DNA of 64,000 bases from Hydrogenophaga sp. (lineage in GTDB: Bacteria > Pseudomonadota > Gammaproteobacteria > Burkholderiales > Burkholderiaceae_C), in contig NZ_JAABRQ010000001.1 in NCBI RefSeq assembly GCF_011390835.1, forward strand, positions 186,001 through 250,000. Reading direction: 5' to 3'. Position numbers and translations under genes: made by a program. Under the pieces are notes generated by a model. The model saw only the letters and a program-made list of their open reading frames with translations, did not search any database and was not told the origin of the DNA. Positions 17,179 through 25,972 of this stretch are shown in pieces (position 1 is the first letter of the stretch; each line of letters starts with the position of its first letter).

Positions 17179-18027
17179 ATGCTCGACCGAATTAAAGCCT
17201 CCCTCCCTTCACTGGCACCCGCCGAACAGCGGGTGGGCAAACTGGTGTTGCTCGACCCGCGCACCTTTGCCAGCCTGCCGGTGACTGAGCTCGCGCTGCG
17301 CGCGCACGTGAGCAAGCCCACCGTGGTGCGGTTTTGCCGCAGCATGGGCTATGACGGCCTGTCGGACTTCAAGCTCAAGCTGGCCGGCACAGTAAGCGAA
17401 GGCGTACCCTTCATCCACCGCAGCGTAGACGCCGACGACAAGGTGGGTGACGTGCTGGTGAAGGTGATCGACAACACAGTGGCGGCTTTCCTGAAATACC
17501 GCAACGACGCGTCGGCGCACGCGGTGGAAAAGGCGGTTGATGCTCTGTACGCCACCTACAAGAACCGCGGCCGCATCGAGTTTTACGGCGCTGGCAACTC
17601 GGGCATCGTGGCTCAAGACGCACAGCACAAATTCTTCCGCCTGGGCATCAACGCCATCGCCTACAGCGACGGTCACATGCAGGTGATGGGCGCTTCGCTA
17701 CTGAGCCCGGGTGACTGCCTGGTCATCGTGTCCAACTCCGGGCGCACCCGCGATCTCATGGACGCGGCTGACATCGCCCGCAAACACGGCGCCACGGTGA
17801 TCGTGATCACCACCAGCGGCTCGCCGCTGGCCCTCTCCGGCCACATCCACCTGGCCGCTGACCACCCGGAAGGCTACGACCGCTACAGCCCCATGACCTC
17901 GCGCCTGATGCACCTGATGGTTATCGACGTGGTGGCCACCTGCCTGGCGCTGCGCATCGGCGGCACGAAACTGCAGCCGCTGCTGAAAGAAATGAAGAAC
18001 AACCTGCGGAGCAAGCGGTACGCATAA
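17179..18027 (+). CDS. hexR: HexR/RpiR-family transcriptional regulator (HTH + SIS)
   Basis: This 282-residue sugar-phosphate-responsive regulator has an N-terminal RpiR helix-turn-helix (about 34-56, [20 protein letters not shown]) followed by an SIS domain with GAGNSG (138-143) and SNSGRT (185-190), which binds phosphosugars. HexR proteins control central carbon metabolism and respond to 2-keto-3-deoxy-6-phosphogluconate. The divergent tal gene and the palindrome between them support the HexR assignment over other RpiR members. The ATG at 17179 matches the usual MLDRI start. It lies only 7 bp from the operator, so the mRNA may have a very short leader. Confidence 0.9.
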   Translation: MLDRIKASLPSLAPAEQRVGKLVLLDPRTFASLPVTELALRAHVSKPTVVRFCRSMGYDGLSDFKLKLAGTVSEGVPFIHRSVDADDKVGDVLVKVIDNTVAAFLKYRNDASAHAVEKAVDALYATYKNRGRIEFYGAGNSGIVAQDAQHKFFRLGINAIAYSDGHMQVMGASLLSPGDCLVIVSNSGRTRDLMDAADIARKHGATVIVITTSGSPLALSGHIHLAADHPEGYDRYSPMTSRLMHLMVIDVVATCLALRIGGTKLQPLLKEMKNNLRSKRYA

Positions 18028-18047
18028 GCTTTTGTTTCTTTCCCGTA

Positions 18048-18683
18048 TCAGGGCGCGGGCTTGAAAGACTTGAGCTCAGTCACCCTGTCGTTCCGGAGTC
18101 GTCCGTTTCGGTAATCCTTGTACTCGGTTTTGACGATGCGACTGATCGCTGGTGCGTACCACTGCACCTGGGTCATGCGGAAAGAGCCTTGCCAGCTGAC
18201 CCCAGTGAGCCAGCCACCCGATTCAATCTTGAAGGTTTCAAACTCACCGGCAGGTGTCATCAGCTTTTCAGCAGCCACCACTTTGAAGTCGATTTCGCCT
18301 TTTGAGCGGTCACCCTTTAAGGTGGTGGCCTCGTAAACGCCTTGCCAGGTACTGCCGACAGTCAGCGGAAACTTGAGATTCGGATATGGCGGATCGTATC
18401 GGGTGCCACTGGACCCCGACTGAACCGAATGCCACTCCAGAGTGGCGATTCCATCCATTTCCGCTGGCGTCCGGTCTGGGCGTACGGTCTTGAACTTGAT
18501 CAGGGCGTCGTCAACCGCAGTGATCGTCAAGATTTGCTCCGAAATTCGATTGCTGGCCTTGTCGTTAACCGTGAACACCGCGACCTCTCCAGCCTTGACT
18601 ACGGGCATGCTTACGCCATCGGCCTGCGCCAACACACTGGTAGAAACCCACGCCGCAACCAAACACAACAAAGTCTTGAACAT
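18048..18683 (-). CDS. Secreted protein of unknown function
   Basis: This 211-residue protein has a clear signal peptide (MFKTLLCLVAAWVSTSVLAQ). The mature part is rich in beta-type sequence with short Gly, Trp and Thr runs (LTVGSTWQGVYEATT, FKIESGGWLTGVSWQG) and no Cys, so it is probably a small periplasmic beta-rich protein. I recognise no domain or active site. A GGAGAG ribosome binding site precedes the ATG at 18683, favouring it over the longer start at 18746. It is convergent with hexR and lies upstream of no obvious partner; function unknown. Confidence 0.7.
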   Translation of the reverse strand: MFKTLLCLVAAWVSTSVLAQADGVSMPVVKAGEVAVFTVNDKASNRISEQILTITAVDDALIKFKTVRPDRTPAEMDGIATLEWHSVQSGSSGTRYDPPYPNLKFPLTVGSTWQGVYEATTLKGDRSKGEIDFKVVAAEKLMTPAGEFETFKIESGGWLTGVSWQGSFRMTQVQWYAPAISRIVKTEYKDYRNGRLRNDRVTELKSFKPAP

Positions 18684-18804
18684 GAAGCTCTCCTGCAGAT
18701 GTGCATGCACGGCACTAGCCCACTGCGGACCAAGGAAACCGTTCATACAACGCCGGGCAGATTAATGTGCGCCAGACGCCTTGACACTGGGGGAAACACT
18801 CAAC

Positions 18805-19932
18805 TCAAATCCTGTCTTCTTGTACGGCATGACACGCCACGCGAACACCGCCAATGCTTTGCAGCACCGGGCGCTCCTTGCGGCAGCGGTCGTTGGCATG
18901 GGGACAGCGCGGGTTGAAGGCGCAGCCGGCGGGTGGGTTGAGCGGGTTCGGCACTTCGCCACTCACGGGCGTGCGCGCCCGACCCGTGTCGTGCATCTTG
19001 GGAATGGCATCGAGCAGCATTCGCGTGTAAGGGTGCCTCGGGCTGTCGAACAGCGAGTGTTTAGGCGCCAGTTCCACCAGCCGCCCAAGGTACATCACTC
19101 CCACCTGGTCGCTCACGTGGCGCACCACGGCCAGGTTGTGGCTGATGAACAAATAGGTCAGACCGCGCTCGCGCTGCAGGTCTTTCATGATGTTGAGTAC
19201 TTGCGCCTGAACGCTAACGTCGAGCGCGGAGGTGGGCTCATCACACACCAGAAACTCCGGCTGAGTGGCCAGCGCGCGCGCAATCGATATGCGCTGGCGC
19301 TGCCCGCCCGAAAACTGGTGCGGGTACTTCACCCGGTCTTGCGGCGATAGGCCGACCGAGCGCAGCAAATCATCCACCCGCGCATGCAGCGCCTCGGGAT
19401 CGGTTTCGATGGCGTGCTCACGCAGCGGCTCGGCGATGATGTCCTCCACAATCCAGCGGGGATTCAAGCTGGCATAGGGATCCTGGAAAATCATCTGGAT
19501 GCGCCGGCGCAGGTGCCTGCCCTGCGGCGTCTTGAAGGCCGCGTGGGCATCCTGCCCGTAAAATTCAAAGCCTCCGCGCGTGGGCTCGTACAACCCCACC
19601 AACAAGCGCGCGACCGTGCTCTTGCCACAGCCCGATTCACCCACCAGCGCCAGCGTTTCACCGCGCGCAATGTCGAACGAGACACCATCAACCGCGCGCA
19701 GCAGCAGCCGCGGCTGGCGCTCCAGCACGCGGTTGAGCCACGGGGCAGACACGTCGAAAGTCTTGGCCAAATCGGTGGCGCGCACCAGAGGTGCAGCCTC
19801 GGTCACGAGAGGCTCGCTGACTTGAGGTTCAACCATGGCTGTCTCAGCAGGAGGCTCCTCCTGAGCAGGTTCGGGGGAGGGACCTTGGCTGCGCCGAGCG
19901 TGAAGCGCCATGGCTTTTTCGATGGACTTCAT
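18805..19932 (-). CDS. Peptide ABC transporter ATP-binding protein (DppF/OppF type)
   Basis: This 375-residue ATPase of a dipeptide/oligopeptide importer has Walker [10 protein letters not shown], signature SGGQRQR, Walker [11 protein letters not shown] and the H-loop SHNLAVV. The C-terminal oligopeptide-transporter extension has the Cys-rich [19 protein letters not shown] typical of DppF/OppF and may bind an Fe-S cluster. The first 50 residues are an acidic, Pro-rich extension not usual in the family. It is the last gene of a minus-strand operon and forms the ATPase pair with the DppD-type protein just upstream, to which it is linked by a 21-codon overlapping ORF. Confidence 0.95.
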   Translation of the reverse strand: MKSIEKAMALHARRSQGPSPEPAQEEPPAETAMVEPQVSEPLVTEAAPLVRATDLAKTFDVSAPWLNRVLERQPRLLLRAVDGVSFDIARGETLALVGESGCGKSTVARLLVGLYEPTRGGFEFYGQDAHAAFKTPQGRHLRRRIQMIFQDPYASLNPRWIVEDIIAEPLREHAIETDPEALHARVDDLLRSVGLSPQDRVKYPHQFSGGQRQRISIARALATQPEFLVCDEPTSALDVSVQAQVLNIMKDLQRERGLTYLFISHNLAVVRHVSDQVGVMYLGRLVELAPKHSLFDSPRHPYTRMLLDAIPKMHDTGRARTPVSGEVPNPLNPPAGCAFNPRCPHANDRCRKERPVLQSIGGVRVACHAVQEDRI

Positions 19933-19994
19933 CGGGTTCCTTCGCCCTGCGGGCAGCGGCGTGAGCCCCTTAGGTACAGCACTGCGGCGCTCAT
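19929..19994 (-). CDS. 21-codon ORF bridging dppD- and dppF-type genes
   Basis: The ATG at 19994 overlaps the upstream stop in an ATGA, and the frame's own TGA overlaps the downstream ATG in a second ATGA (19929-19932). A ribosome ending the first ATPase could therefore re-initiate here and be handed on to the next gene. The peptide (MSAAVLYLRGSRRCPQGEGT...) has no recognisable feature. It is more likely a translational-coupling device, or chance, than a functional protein. Confidence 0.25.
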   Translation of the reverse strand: MSAAVLYLRGSRRCPQGEGTR

Positions 19995-20980
19995 GCCTTC
20001 ACCTCCGGCGTGACCACAGCCTCTTGAGCATGCAGCCAGCAGGCGGCTCGCGTGGCGCCCGCACCGAGCAGATCAGGCCTATCCCGATGACACCGGTCAA
20101 ACACACGATCGCAGCGTGGGTTGTAGGCGCACCCCGTGGGGATGGCGTTCAGCCGCGGCATGGCTCCGTCGATCTGGTGTAAGCGCTCGCGGTCAACACT
20201 CATGTCGGGAATGCACGCCATGAGGCCGGCGGTGTAGGGGTGAGCCGGGTGGTTGATCACCTCGTGCACCGGACCCACTTCGGCGATACGCCCGGCGTAC
20301 ATGACCGCCACGCGGTCGCAGGTTTCGGCGATCACGCCCATGTCGTGCGTGATCAGCATCACGGCGGCACCGCGATCCTTGCAGATGGTCTTGAGCAGGG
20401 TGATGATCTGCGCCTGGATCGATACATCCAGCGCGGTGGTCGGCTCGTCGGCCACGATGAGCTGCGGCTCGGCAGCCAGGGCCAGCGCGATCACCACCCG
20501 CTGGCGCATGCCGCCAGAGAACTGGTGCGGATAGTGGTCGATGCGCTGCTCGGCCGCCGGAATGCCGGTGTCCCTGAGCAGCTGGATGGCACGCTGGCGT
20601 GCTTCCATATGGTTCACCGGCAGGTGGGTGGTGATGGTTTCGATCAGCTGGCGTCCGACTGAATACAGCGGGTTGAGCGAGGTCAGCGGATCCTGAAAAA
20701 TGGCGCCGATCTTGCGGCCGCGTATCTTGCGCATCTCCTCGTAAGGCAGGTTGTCGATGCGCTCGCCGTGCAGCAGGATCTGACCCGAGGCCACACGGCC
20801 GGGTGGCTCCAGCAGACCGATGATGGACGCACCGGTGAGCGACTTGCCAGCCCCCGATTCGCCGACCACGCCCAGGATTTCACCCGGCGCGATGGCAAAC
20901 GAAATGTCGTCCAGCGCACGCAGCGTGCCACGCCGGTGTGGGAACTCGACGACGAGGTTGTTGACTTCAAGCAGGTTCAT
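19991..20980 (-). CDS. Peptide ABC transporter ATP-binding protein (DppD/OppD type)
   Basis: This 329-residue ATPase is the partner of the DppF-type subunit. It shows Walker A GESGAGKSLTG, signature SGGMRQR, Walker B VADEPTTALD, the THDMGVIAETCDRV H-loop region, and the C-terminal GCAYNPRCDRVFDRC cysteines of the oligopeptide family. The start at 20980 forms an ATGA overlap with the permease stop; an upstream start at 21082 would run into the permease gene and is rejected. Translational coupling with the permease is therefore likely. Confidence 0.96.
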   Translation of the reverse strand: MNLLEVNNLVVEFPHRRGTLRALDDISFAIAPGEILGVVGESGAGKSLTGASIIGLLEPPGRVASGQILLHGERIDNLPYEEMRKIRGRKIGAIFQDPLTSLNPLYSVGRQLIETITTHLPVNHMEARQRAIQLLRDTGIPAAEQRIDHYPHQFSGGMRQRVVIALALAAEPQLIVADEPTTALDVSIQAQIITLLKTICKDRGAAVMLITHDMGVIAETCDRVAVMYAGRIAEVGPVHEVINHPAHPYTAGLMACIPDMSVDRERLHQIDGAMPRLNAIPTGCAYNPRCDRVFDRCHRDRPDLLGAGATRAACWLHAQEAVVTPEVKA

Positions 20981-21888
20981 TGCAGTCTTGGATTCAGTGC
21001 GTCGCGCAGCCAGTCGCCCAGCAGGTTGACCGACAGCGCGATCAGCACCAGCATCAGGCCGGGGAAGATGGTGATCCACCACTCGCCGGAGAACAGGTAG
21101 TCATTGCCCACGCGGATCAACGTGCCCAGCGAGGGCGAGGTGGGTGGCGCGCCAACCCCCAGGAACGACAGCGTGGCCTCGGTGATGATGGCGGTGGCCA
21201 CCTGGATGGTCGCCAGCACCAGCACCGGACCCATCACATTGGGCAGCACATGGCCACGCATGATGCGCAGCGGCGCCACACCGGTCACGCGCGCAGCCTG
21301 TACATATTCTTTGTTGCGCTCCACCAGCGTGGAGCCGCGCACGGTGCGTGCGTACTGCACCCAGCCGGTAAGCGAAATCGAGATGATCAGAACGCCAAAC
21401 GCCAGCGTGTCGTGTGCGTTCGGAAACAGAGCTCGGCCCACACCCGCGATCAGCAGTGCGACCAGGATGGCCGGGAACGACAGCATCACGTCGCACAGCC
21501 GCATCAGCACCGCGTCGATCCAGCCGCCGAGGAAGCCGGCCAGCAAACCCAGGCCCACACCCACGATTACAGAGAGCACCACCGAGGCGAAACCCACGGC
21601 CAGCGAGATGCGCGCGCCGTACATCAGCGCCGACAGAATGTCGCGCCCCTGGTCGTCGGTACCCAACAGAAAGCTGGAGCTGCCACCGGCGCTCCAGGCG
21701 GGCGGCAGCCGGGCGTTGGAGAGCTCCAGCGTGGCCAGGTCAAACGGGTTGTGCGGCGCCACCCACGGCGCAAACACCGCACAGAAAACGCACACGAAAG
21801 CGATCAGCGCCGCGACGATGGCGGTGGGAGAGCTGCGAAAACTGTGTCCAATATCGCCATCGAACCAGCGGTGAAGAGCGGAGATCAA
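20977..21888 (-). CDS. Peptide ABC transporter permease (DppC type)
   Basis: This 303-residue inner-membrane permease has an N-terminal helix (AIVAALIAFVCVFCAVFAPWVAP) and five further helices in the BPD_transp_1 fold. The typical DppC segment LLGTDDQGRDILSALMYGARISL lies early, and the EAA-like cytoplasmic loop (EYVQAARVTGVAPLRIMRGHVLP) contacts the ATPases. GAPPTSPSLGTLI near the end is also typical. It overlaps the next ATPase gene by 4 bp. Its heterodimer partner DppB is encoded 3 kb upstream, separated by a hydrolase and a binding protein. Confidence 0.95.
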   Translation of the reverse strand: MISALHRWFDGDIGHSFRSSPTAIVAALIAFVCVFCAVFAPWVAPHNPFDLATLELSNARLPPAWSAGGSSSFLLGTDDQGRDILSALMYGARISLAVGFASVVLSVIVGVGLGLLAGFLGGWIDAVLMRLCDVMLSFPAILVALLIAGVGRALFPNAHDTLAFGVLIISISLTGWVQYARTVRGSTLVERNKEYVQAARVTGVAPLRIMRGHVLPNVMGPVLVLATIQVATAIITEATLSFLGVGAPPTSPSLGTLIRVGNDYLFSGEWWITIFPGLMLVLIALSVNLLGDWLRDALNPRLQ

Positions 21889-21995
21889 GAGATGACTTTC
21901 GATTCAGGCAAGCCGTGTGGCAAGAAGACCGGCAGAAAGGTTCACGAGAGCCAGCACGGAGCTGACTGCACCGCGGGCCGCGAGCACCGCCCCAT

Positions 21996-22057
21996 CTCAG
22001 AATGCCGTGGAACCGGCTCCGCCGGTCCACAGTCGCTGCCCTCTGGGGGGTGACGCC
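21996..22057 (-). repeat. Post-stop hairpin repeat, copy F
   Basis: Read on the minus strand, the copy begins GGCGTCACCCCCC and ends GGCATTCTGAG, matching the copy after gspE. Its core, read on the plus strand, is GTGGA (22007-22011), CCGGC (22013-22017), TCC, GCCGG (22021-22025), TCCAC (22026-22030): a 3-base-loop hairpin inside a perfect outer stem. The arms differ from the CTGGC/GCCAG of other copies on both sides. It starts 20 bp after the binding-protein stop, oriented with transcription. Confidence 0.7.
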
Positions 22058-22077
22058 GCGGGTGGCTCGGGAGGAGC

Positions 22078-23649
22078 CTACTTCACAGCCATGAAGCGGA
22101 ACGGCATCACGTTGTCGGCCATTTGCACCAGCTCCACATTGTTGGCCACGCCCCATGCCAGCGCCTGCTGGTGCAGCGGCAGATGGCCGATGTCATCCGC
22201 ATGCAGGGTGAACGCCTCCTTGATGAGGGCGTTGCGCTTGACCTTGTCGGTTTCCGACTGGATTTTCAGCGTGAGCTCATCCACCTTGGGGTTGCAGTAA
22301 GCGCCCAGGTTGAACTGGCCAGCGCCCTTGTCGTCCACGCAACGCATCAAGGCATTGAGCGGGTTGTGGGAGTCATAGGTGCTCGGGGTCCAGCCCAGCA
22401 GATAGAAGCTGGTGTCGCGCTTCAGGATCTTGGGGAAGTAGGTGCCCTTGGTCTCGGCTTGCAGGTTGATCTTCACACCCACACGCGCCAGATTCGCCGC
22501 CACGGCCTGACAGATGTTGCTGTCGTTGACATACCGGTCGTTCGGGCAGTTCATGCTGACCTCAAAACCGTTGGGGTAGCCCGCGTCGGCCAGTAGCTTC
22601 TTGGCCGCATCCGGGTCGTACGGCAGGCGCTTGTCCATGGCCTCGTCAAATCCGTTGATACCAGGGCCCACCATCAAGCCAGTCGGCCGCGACGCACCGC
22701 GCATCACCGTTCTCTGAATGCCATTGATATCGATCGCCTGGTAGAAAGCCTGACGCACACGCTTGTCTTTGAACGGGTTCTTGCCTTTGACATTGGAGTA
22801 CAGCAACTCGTCGCGCTTCTGGTCCATGCCCAGGAAGATGGTGCGCAGCTCAGGGCCTTGCAGAACGCGCGCCTTGCCGCTGGCGGTGATGCGCGCAACG
22901 TCCTGCAGTGGCACCGGCTCGATCACGTCCACCTGGCCCGACAGCAGCGCGGCCACGCGGGTGGCATCGTTGCCAATTGGCGTGTACTCGACGTTGATCA
23001 CGTTGCCTTCGATCTTGCCCCAGTAGGCGCCATTGCGCACAAAGGTGGTCTTGACGCTGGGCTGGCGTTCGCGTAGCCGGAAAGGCCCGGTGCCGTTGGC
23101 TTTGAAGGATGCGGTGTTTTCAACGCCCTTGCGGCGGTCGACCGGCTTGGTCGCGCTGTTTTTCTCCGACCAATCCTTGCTCATGATGTAGAAGAAGGAG
23201 AACACGTCGGGCAGGATGGGAAACGGCGCCTTGGTCTCAAATTCCACCGTGTGGCTGTCGACCTTGCGCACTTCCTTGATGTCGTTGGTGTAGCTGCGCA
23301 TGTCGGAGCCCTCACCCGAGCCGCGCGCGAAGCTGAACACCACGTCGTCGGCGGTAAAGGGCGTGCCATCGTGAAATTTCACGCCCTTGCGCAGCTCAAA
23401 ACGCCACACGGTGGGCGACACCTGCTTCCAGGCCGTGGCCAGCGCGGGTGTCAGCGCCAGGTTCTTGTCACGCCCCACCAGCGGCTCGTACACGTTGCCG
23501 GTCACGCTGAGCTGCGTAGTCTCGTTCAGCGAATGAGGGTCCATAGACAAGGCATCGCCCTGGTTGCCGATGCGCACGGTCTGGGCCAGCGCCGCGCCTG
23601 AGAAGGTGGCGAGCACCAGTGAGGTGGTCAATGCATGTTGAAGTTTCAT
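22078..23649 (-). CDS. Peptide ABC transporter substrate-binding protein (SBP_bac_5), first paralogue
   Basis: This 523-residue periplasmic binding protein has signal peptide MKLQHALTTSLVLATFSGAALAQ. The family 5 signature is seen in VYEPLVGRDKNLALTPALATAWKQVSPTVWRFELRKGVKFHDG, FTADDVVFSF, and KDKRVRQAFYQAIDI. It delivers peptides or related ligands to the DppBC pore. A second paralogue of identical length lies at the head of the operon; both share CPN.RY.ND..ICQAV, suggesting an internal duplication with ligand divergence. It follows the M20 amidohydrolase by 56 bp. Confidence 0.94.
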   Translation of the reverse strand: MKLQHALTTSLVLATFSGAALAQTVRIGNQGDALSMDPHSLNETTQLSVTGNVYEPLVGRDKNLALTPALATAWKQVSPTVWRFELRKGVKFHDGTPFTADDVVFSFARGSGEGSDMRSYTNDIKEVRKVDSHTVEFETKAPFPILPDVFSFFYIMSKDWSEKNSATKPVDRRKGVENTASFKANGTGPFRLRERQPSVKTTFVRNGAYWGKIEGNVINVEYTPIGNDATRVAALLSGQVDVIEPVPLQDVARITASGKARVLQGPELRTIFLGMDQKRDELLYSNVKGKNPFKDKRVRQAFYQAIDINGIQRTVMRGASRPTGLMVGPGINGFDEAMDKRLPYDPDAAKKLLADAGYPNGFEVSMNCPNDRYVNDSNICQAVAANLARVGVKINLQAETKGTYFPKILKRDTSFYLLGWTPSTYDSHNPLNALMRCVDDKGAGQFNLGAYCNPKVDELTLKIQSETDKVKRNALIKEAFTLHADDIGHLPLHQQALAWGVANNVELVQMADNVMPFRFMAVK

Positions 23650-23705
23650 GGTTCGCTCCTGATTGAAATAGGTGTTGTTCGAATGAGGTTGGCCAGTGGA
23701 CCAGC

Positions 23706-24923
23706 CTAGGGAGAATTGTGCAAAGGCATGCCATGCTCGATCAGGCTGGCGTGGAGCGCAGCGCCGAGGGGCAGCACATCGTCGTTGAAATCGTAGCGCG
23801 TGTTGTGCAGGAAGCAGCTGCCTTCGCCGCCCTGGCCCAGACGCAGGTAGGCGCCAGGCTTGACCTGCAGCATGAAAGAGAAGTCTTCGGCTCCCATGCT
23901 CGGGTCCATCTGGCGGTCCACATGCTCATGGCCGACCAGCCTCTGCGCCACATCGCCGGCGAAACGCGCCTCGGGGGGCGTGTTGATGGTGGCAGGGTAG
24001 ATGCGTTCGTAGTGCACGTGTGCCGAAGCGCCCAGGCCCAGCGCCACGCCCGAACACACTTCGTTCAGCCGCTTTTCCACCAGATCCTGTACCTCAGGGC
24101 TGAAGCTGCGCACGGTGCCCACCAGCGTGGCCTTGCCCGGCACGACGCTGAACGCACCCATGTCACCCGCCTGCATGGCACACAGGCTGATCACCGCGCT
24201 GTCGATGGCACGCACATTGCGCGAGACGATACTTTGCACCGCGGTGATGATGTGTGCCGACACCAGCACCGGGTCCACCGCCAGGTAGGGATGGGCGCCG
24301 TGCCCGCCCTTGCCGCTGATTTCGATGGTGATGCGGTCGGCGGCAGCCATCATGGCCCCGGGGTTCACGCCCACGGTGCCCGGCTTCATCTGCGGCCAGT
24401 TGTGCATGCCGTACACCGACTTCACCGGGAAGCGCTCAAACAGCCCGTCCTCGATCATGGCCTTGGCGCCAGCGAAACCTTCTTCGCCCGGCTGGAAGAT
24501 CAGCACGGCCGTGCCGTCGAACTGTCGCGTCTCGGCCAGGTAGCGTGCAGCGCCCACCAACATGGCCGTGTGGCCATCATGACCGCAGCCGTGCATCATG
24601 CCCTGCCGGGTCGACTTCCAGGCGAAGTCGTTGGTTTCGGTGATCGGCAGCGCGTCCATGTCGGCCCGCAGGCCCATCATCTGGCCGCTGCCGCGTTGCT
24701 GCCCGTGAATCAGGGCGACCACACCGGTCTTGCCGATGCCGGTGTGGATTTCGTCCACCCCGCAGACCTTGAGCGCCTCCACCACGCGCTGAACGGTGTA
24801 GTGCTCCTCGAACCCAATCTCCGGGTGCGCGTGCAGATCCCGGCGCAACGCGGTGAGCTCGGGGTGAAACGCCGCGATGTGCGAGAACGCGCGACCGTGG
24901 GCCTTGATGCAGGGGGCGAGCAT
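23706..24923 (-). CDS. M20 family amidohydrolase (hippurate hydrolase-like)
   Basis: This 405-residue cytoplasmic metallo-amidohydrolase cleaves N-acyl amino acids or related amides. Metal-site motifs are GLRADMDALPI, HGCGHDGHTAMLVGAARYL and FQPGEEGFAGAKAMIEDGLF. The dimerisation domain carries GKGGHGAHPYLAVDPV, and ...MGAEDFSFMLQVKPGAYLRLG gives the last metal ligand region. It lies inside a peptide ABC operon, 2 bp after the permease stop, so it probably hydrolyses what the transporter imports. The open frame to 25385 is overlap with the permease gene; the ATG at 24923 is used. Confidence 0.93.
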   Translation of the reverse strand: MLAPCIKAHGRAFSHIAAFHPELTALRRDLHAHPEIGFEEHYTVQRVVEALKVCGVDEIHTGIGKTGVVALIHGQQRGSGQMMGLRADMDALPITETNDFAWKSTRQGMMHGCGHDGHTAMLVGAARYLAETRQFDGTAVLIFQPGEEGFAGAKAMIEDGLFERFPVKSVYGMHNWPQMKPGTVGVNPGAMMAAADRITIEISGKGGHGAHPYLAVDPVLVSAHIITAVQSIVSRNVRAIDSAVISLCAMQAGDMGAFSVVPGKATLVGTVRSFSPEVQDLVEKRLNEVCSGVALGLGASAHVHYERIYPATINTPPEARFAGDVAQRLVGHEHVDRQMDPSMGAEDFSFMLQVKPGAYLRLGQGGEGSCFLHNTRYDFNDDVLPLGAALHASLIEHGMPLHNSP

Positions 24924-24925
24924 GT

Positions 24926-25906
24926 TCAATGCCCTCCTGCCTTTTCGACGCGCAACCGCGGGTCGACGGCGAAATACAGCAGGTCCACGATCAGGTTGAT
25001 GATCACGAAAATCAGCGCGATCAGACACAGGTAGGCGGCCATCACAGGGATGTCCGCAAACGTGACCGCCTGGATGAACAGCAGCCCCATTCCCGGCCAC
25101 TGGAACACGGTCTCGGTAATGATGGCAAAGGCGATCAGTCCCCCGAGCTGCAGGCCTGTGATCGTCATCACCGGCACCAGCGTGTTCTTGAGCGCGTGCC
25201 CGAAGTGCACGGCGCGATTGGTCAGGCCCCGGGCGCGGGCGAACTTGATGTAGTCGGTGCGCAGCACCTCCAACATCTCGGCGCGCACCAGACGCATGAT
25301 GAGCGTGAGCTGGAAAATAGCCAAGGTGATCGCTGGCAACGTGATGTGAAGCCAGCCTTTGGGTGTGAGCAGCCCGGTGGTCCACCAGCCGACCTGCACC
25401 ACATCACCGCGACCAAAACTCGGGAACCAGCCCAGCTGCACGGCGAACACCAGGATCAGCAGAATGCCGATCAGAAAGGTCGGCAGCGACACACCCAGCA
25501 ACGAGATCGTCATGAACAGCTGGCTCACGAAGGTGCCGCGCTTGAGGGCAGCGTACACCCCCATCGGAATGCCGACCACCAGCGCCAGCACGCCGGCCAC
25601 CAGTGCCAGCTCCAGCGTGGCCGGCAGGCGCTCGCCGATCAGGCGAGACACCTTGGCGCCTTGACGCAGGCTGATGCCGAACTCGCCCTGCACCGCGTTG
25701 GCGAGAAAGTGCCAGAACTGCACCACAAAGGGCTGGTCCAGTCCCAGACCGGCGCGCAGCTCTCGCACTTGCTCGGGCGTCGCGTCCTGCCCAAGCAGGA
25801 ACACGACCGGGTCGCCAACATACTGAAACAGCATGAACGCGATCAGCGCCACGCTGACCATGACGACAACGGCCTGGGCCAGCCGGCGAAGAATGAAAGC
25901 AAACAT
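24926..25906 (-). CDS. Peptide ABC transporter permease (DppB type)
   Basis: This 326-residue inner-membrane permease has the standard DppB start MFAFILRRLAQAVVVMVSVALIAFMLF and the periplasmic segment DPVVFLLGQDATPEQVRELRAGLGLDQP. It carries the EAA-like loop YIKFARARGLTNRAVHFGHALKNTLVP and a C-terminal helix ending VDLLYFAVDPRLR. It pairs with the DppC-type permease further down the operon. The amidohydrolase starts 2 bp after its stop. The upstream binding-protein gene ends 66 bp earlier. Confidence 0.95.
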   Translation of the reverse strand: MFAFILRRLAQAVVVMVSVALIAFMLFQYVGDPVVFLLGQDATPEQVRELRAGLGLDQPFVVQFWHFLANAVQGEFGISLRQGAKVSRLIGERLPATLELALVAGVLALVVGIPMGVYAALKRGTFVSQLFMTISLLGVSLPTFLIGILLILVFAVQLGWFPSFGRGDVVQVGWWTTGLLTPKGWLHITLPAITLAIFQLTLIMRLVRAEMLEVLRTDYIKFARARGLTNRAVHFGHALKNTLVPVMTITGLQLGGLIAFAIITETVFQWPGMGLLFIQAVTFADIPVMAAYLCLIALIFVIINLIVDLLYFAVDPRLRVEKAGGH

Positions 25907-25972
25907 CGTTTATGGCAAGAAAAGGGGGCCTGCCCACACGGTGAGCGGCCCCCCTGGGGTACTGGCTCGGAA

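Noticed and set aside
20980..22053. 357-codon plus-strand open frame over the dppC gene
   Set aside because: Gln/Arg/His-rich shadow of the minus-strand permease gene; no ribosome binding site or domain.
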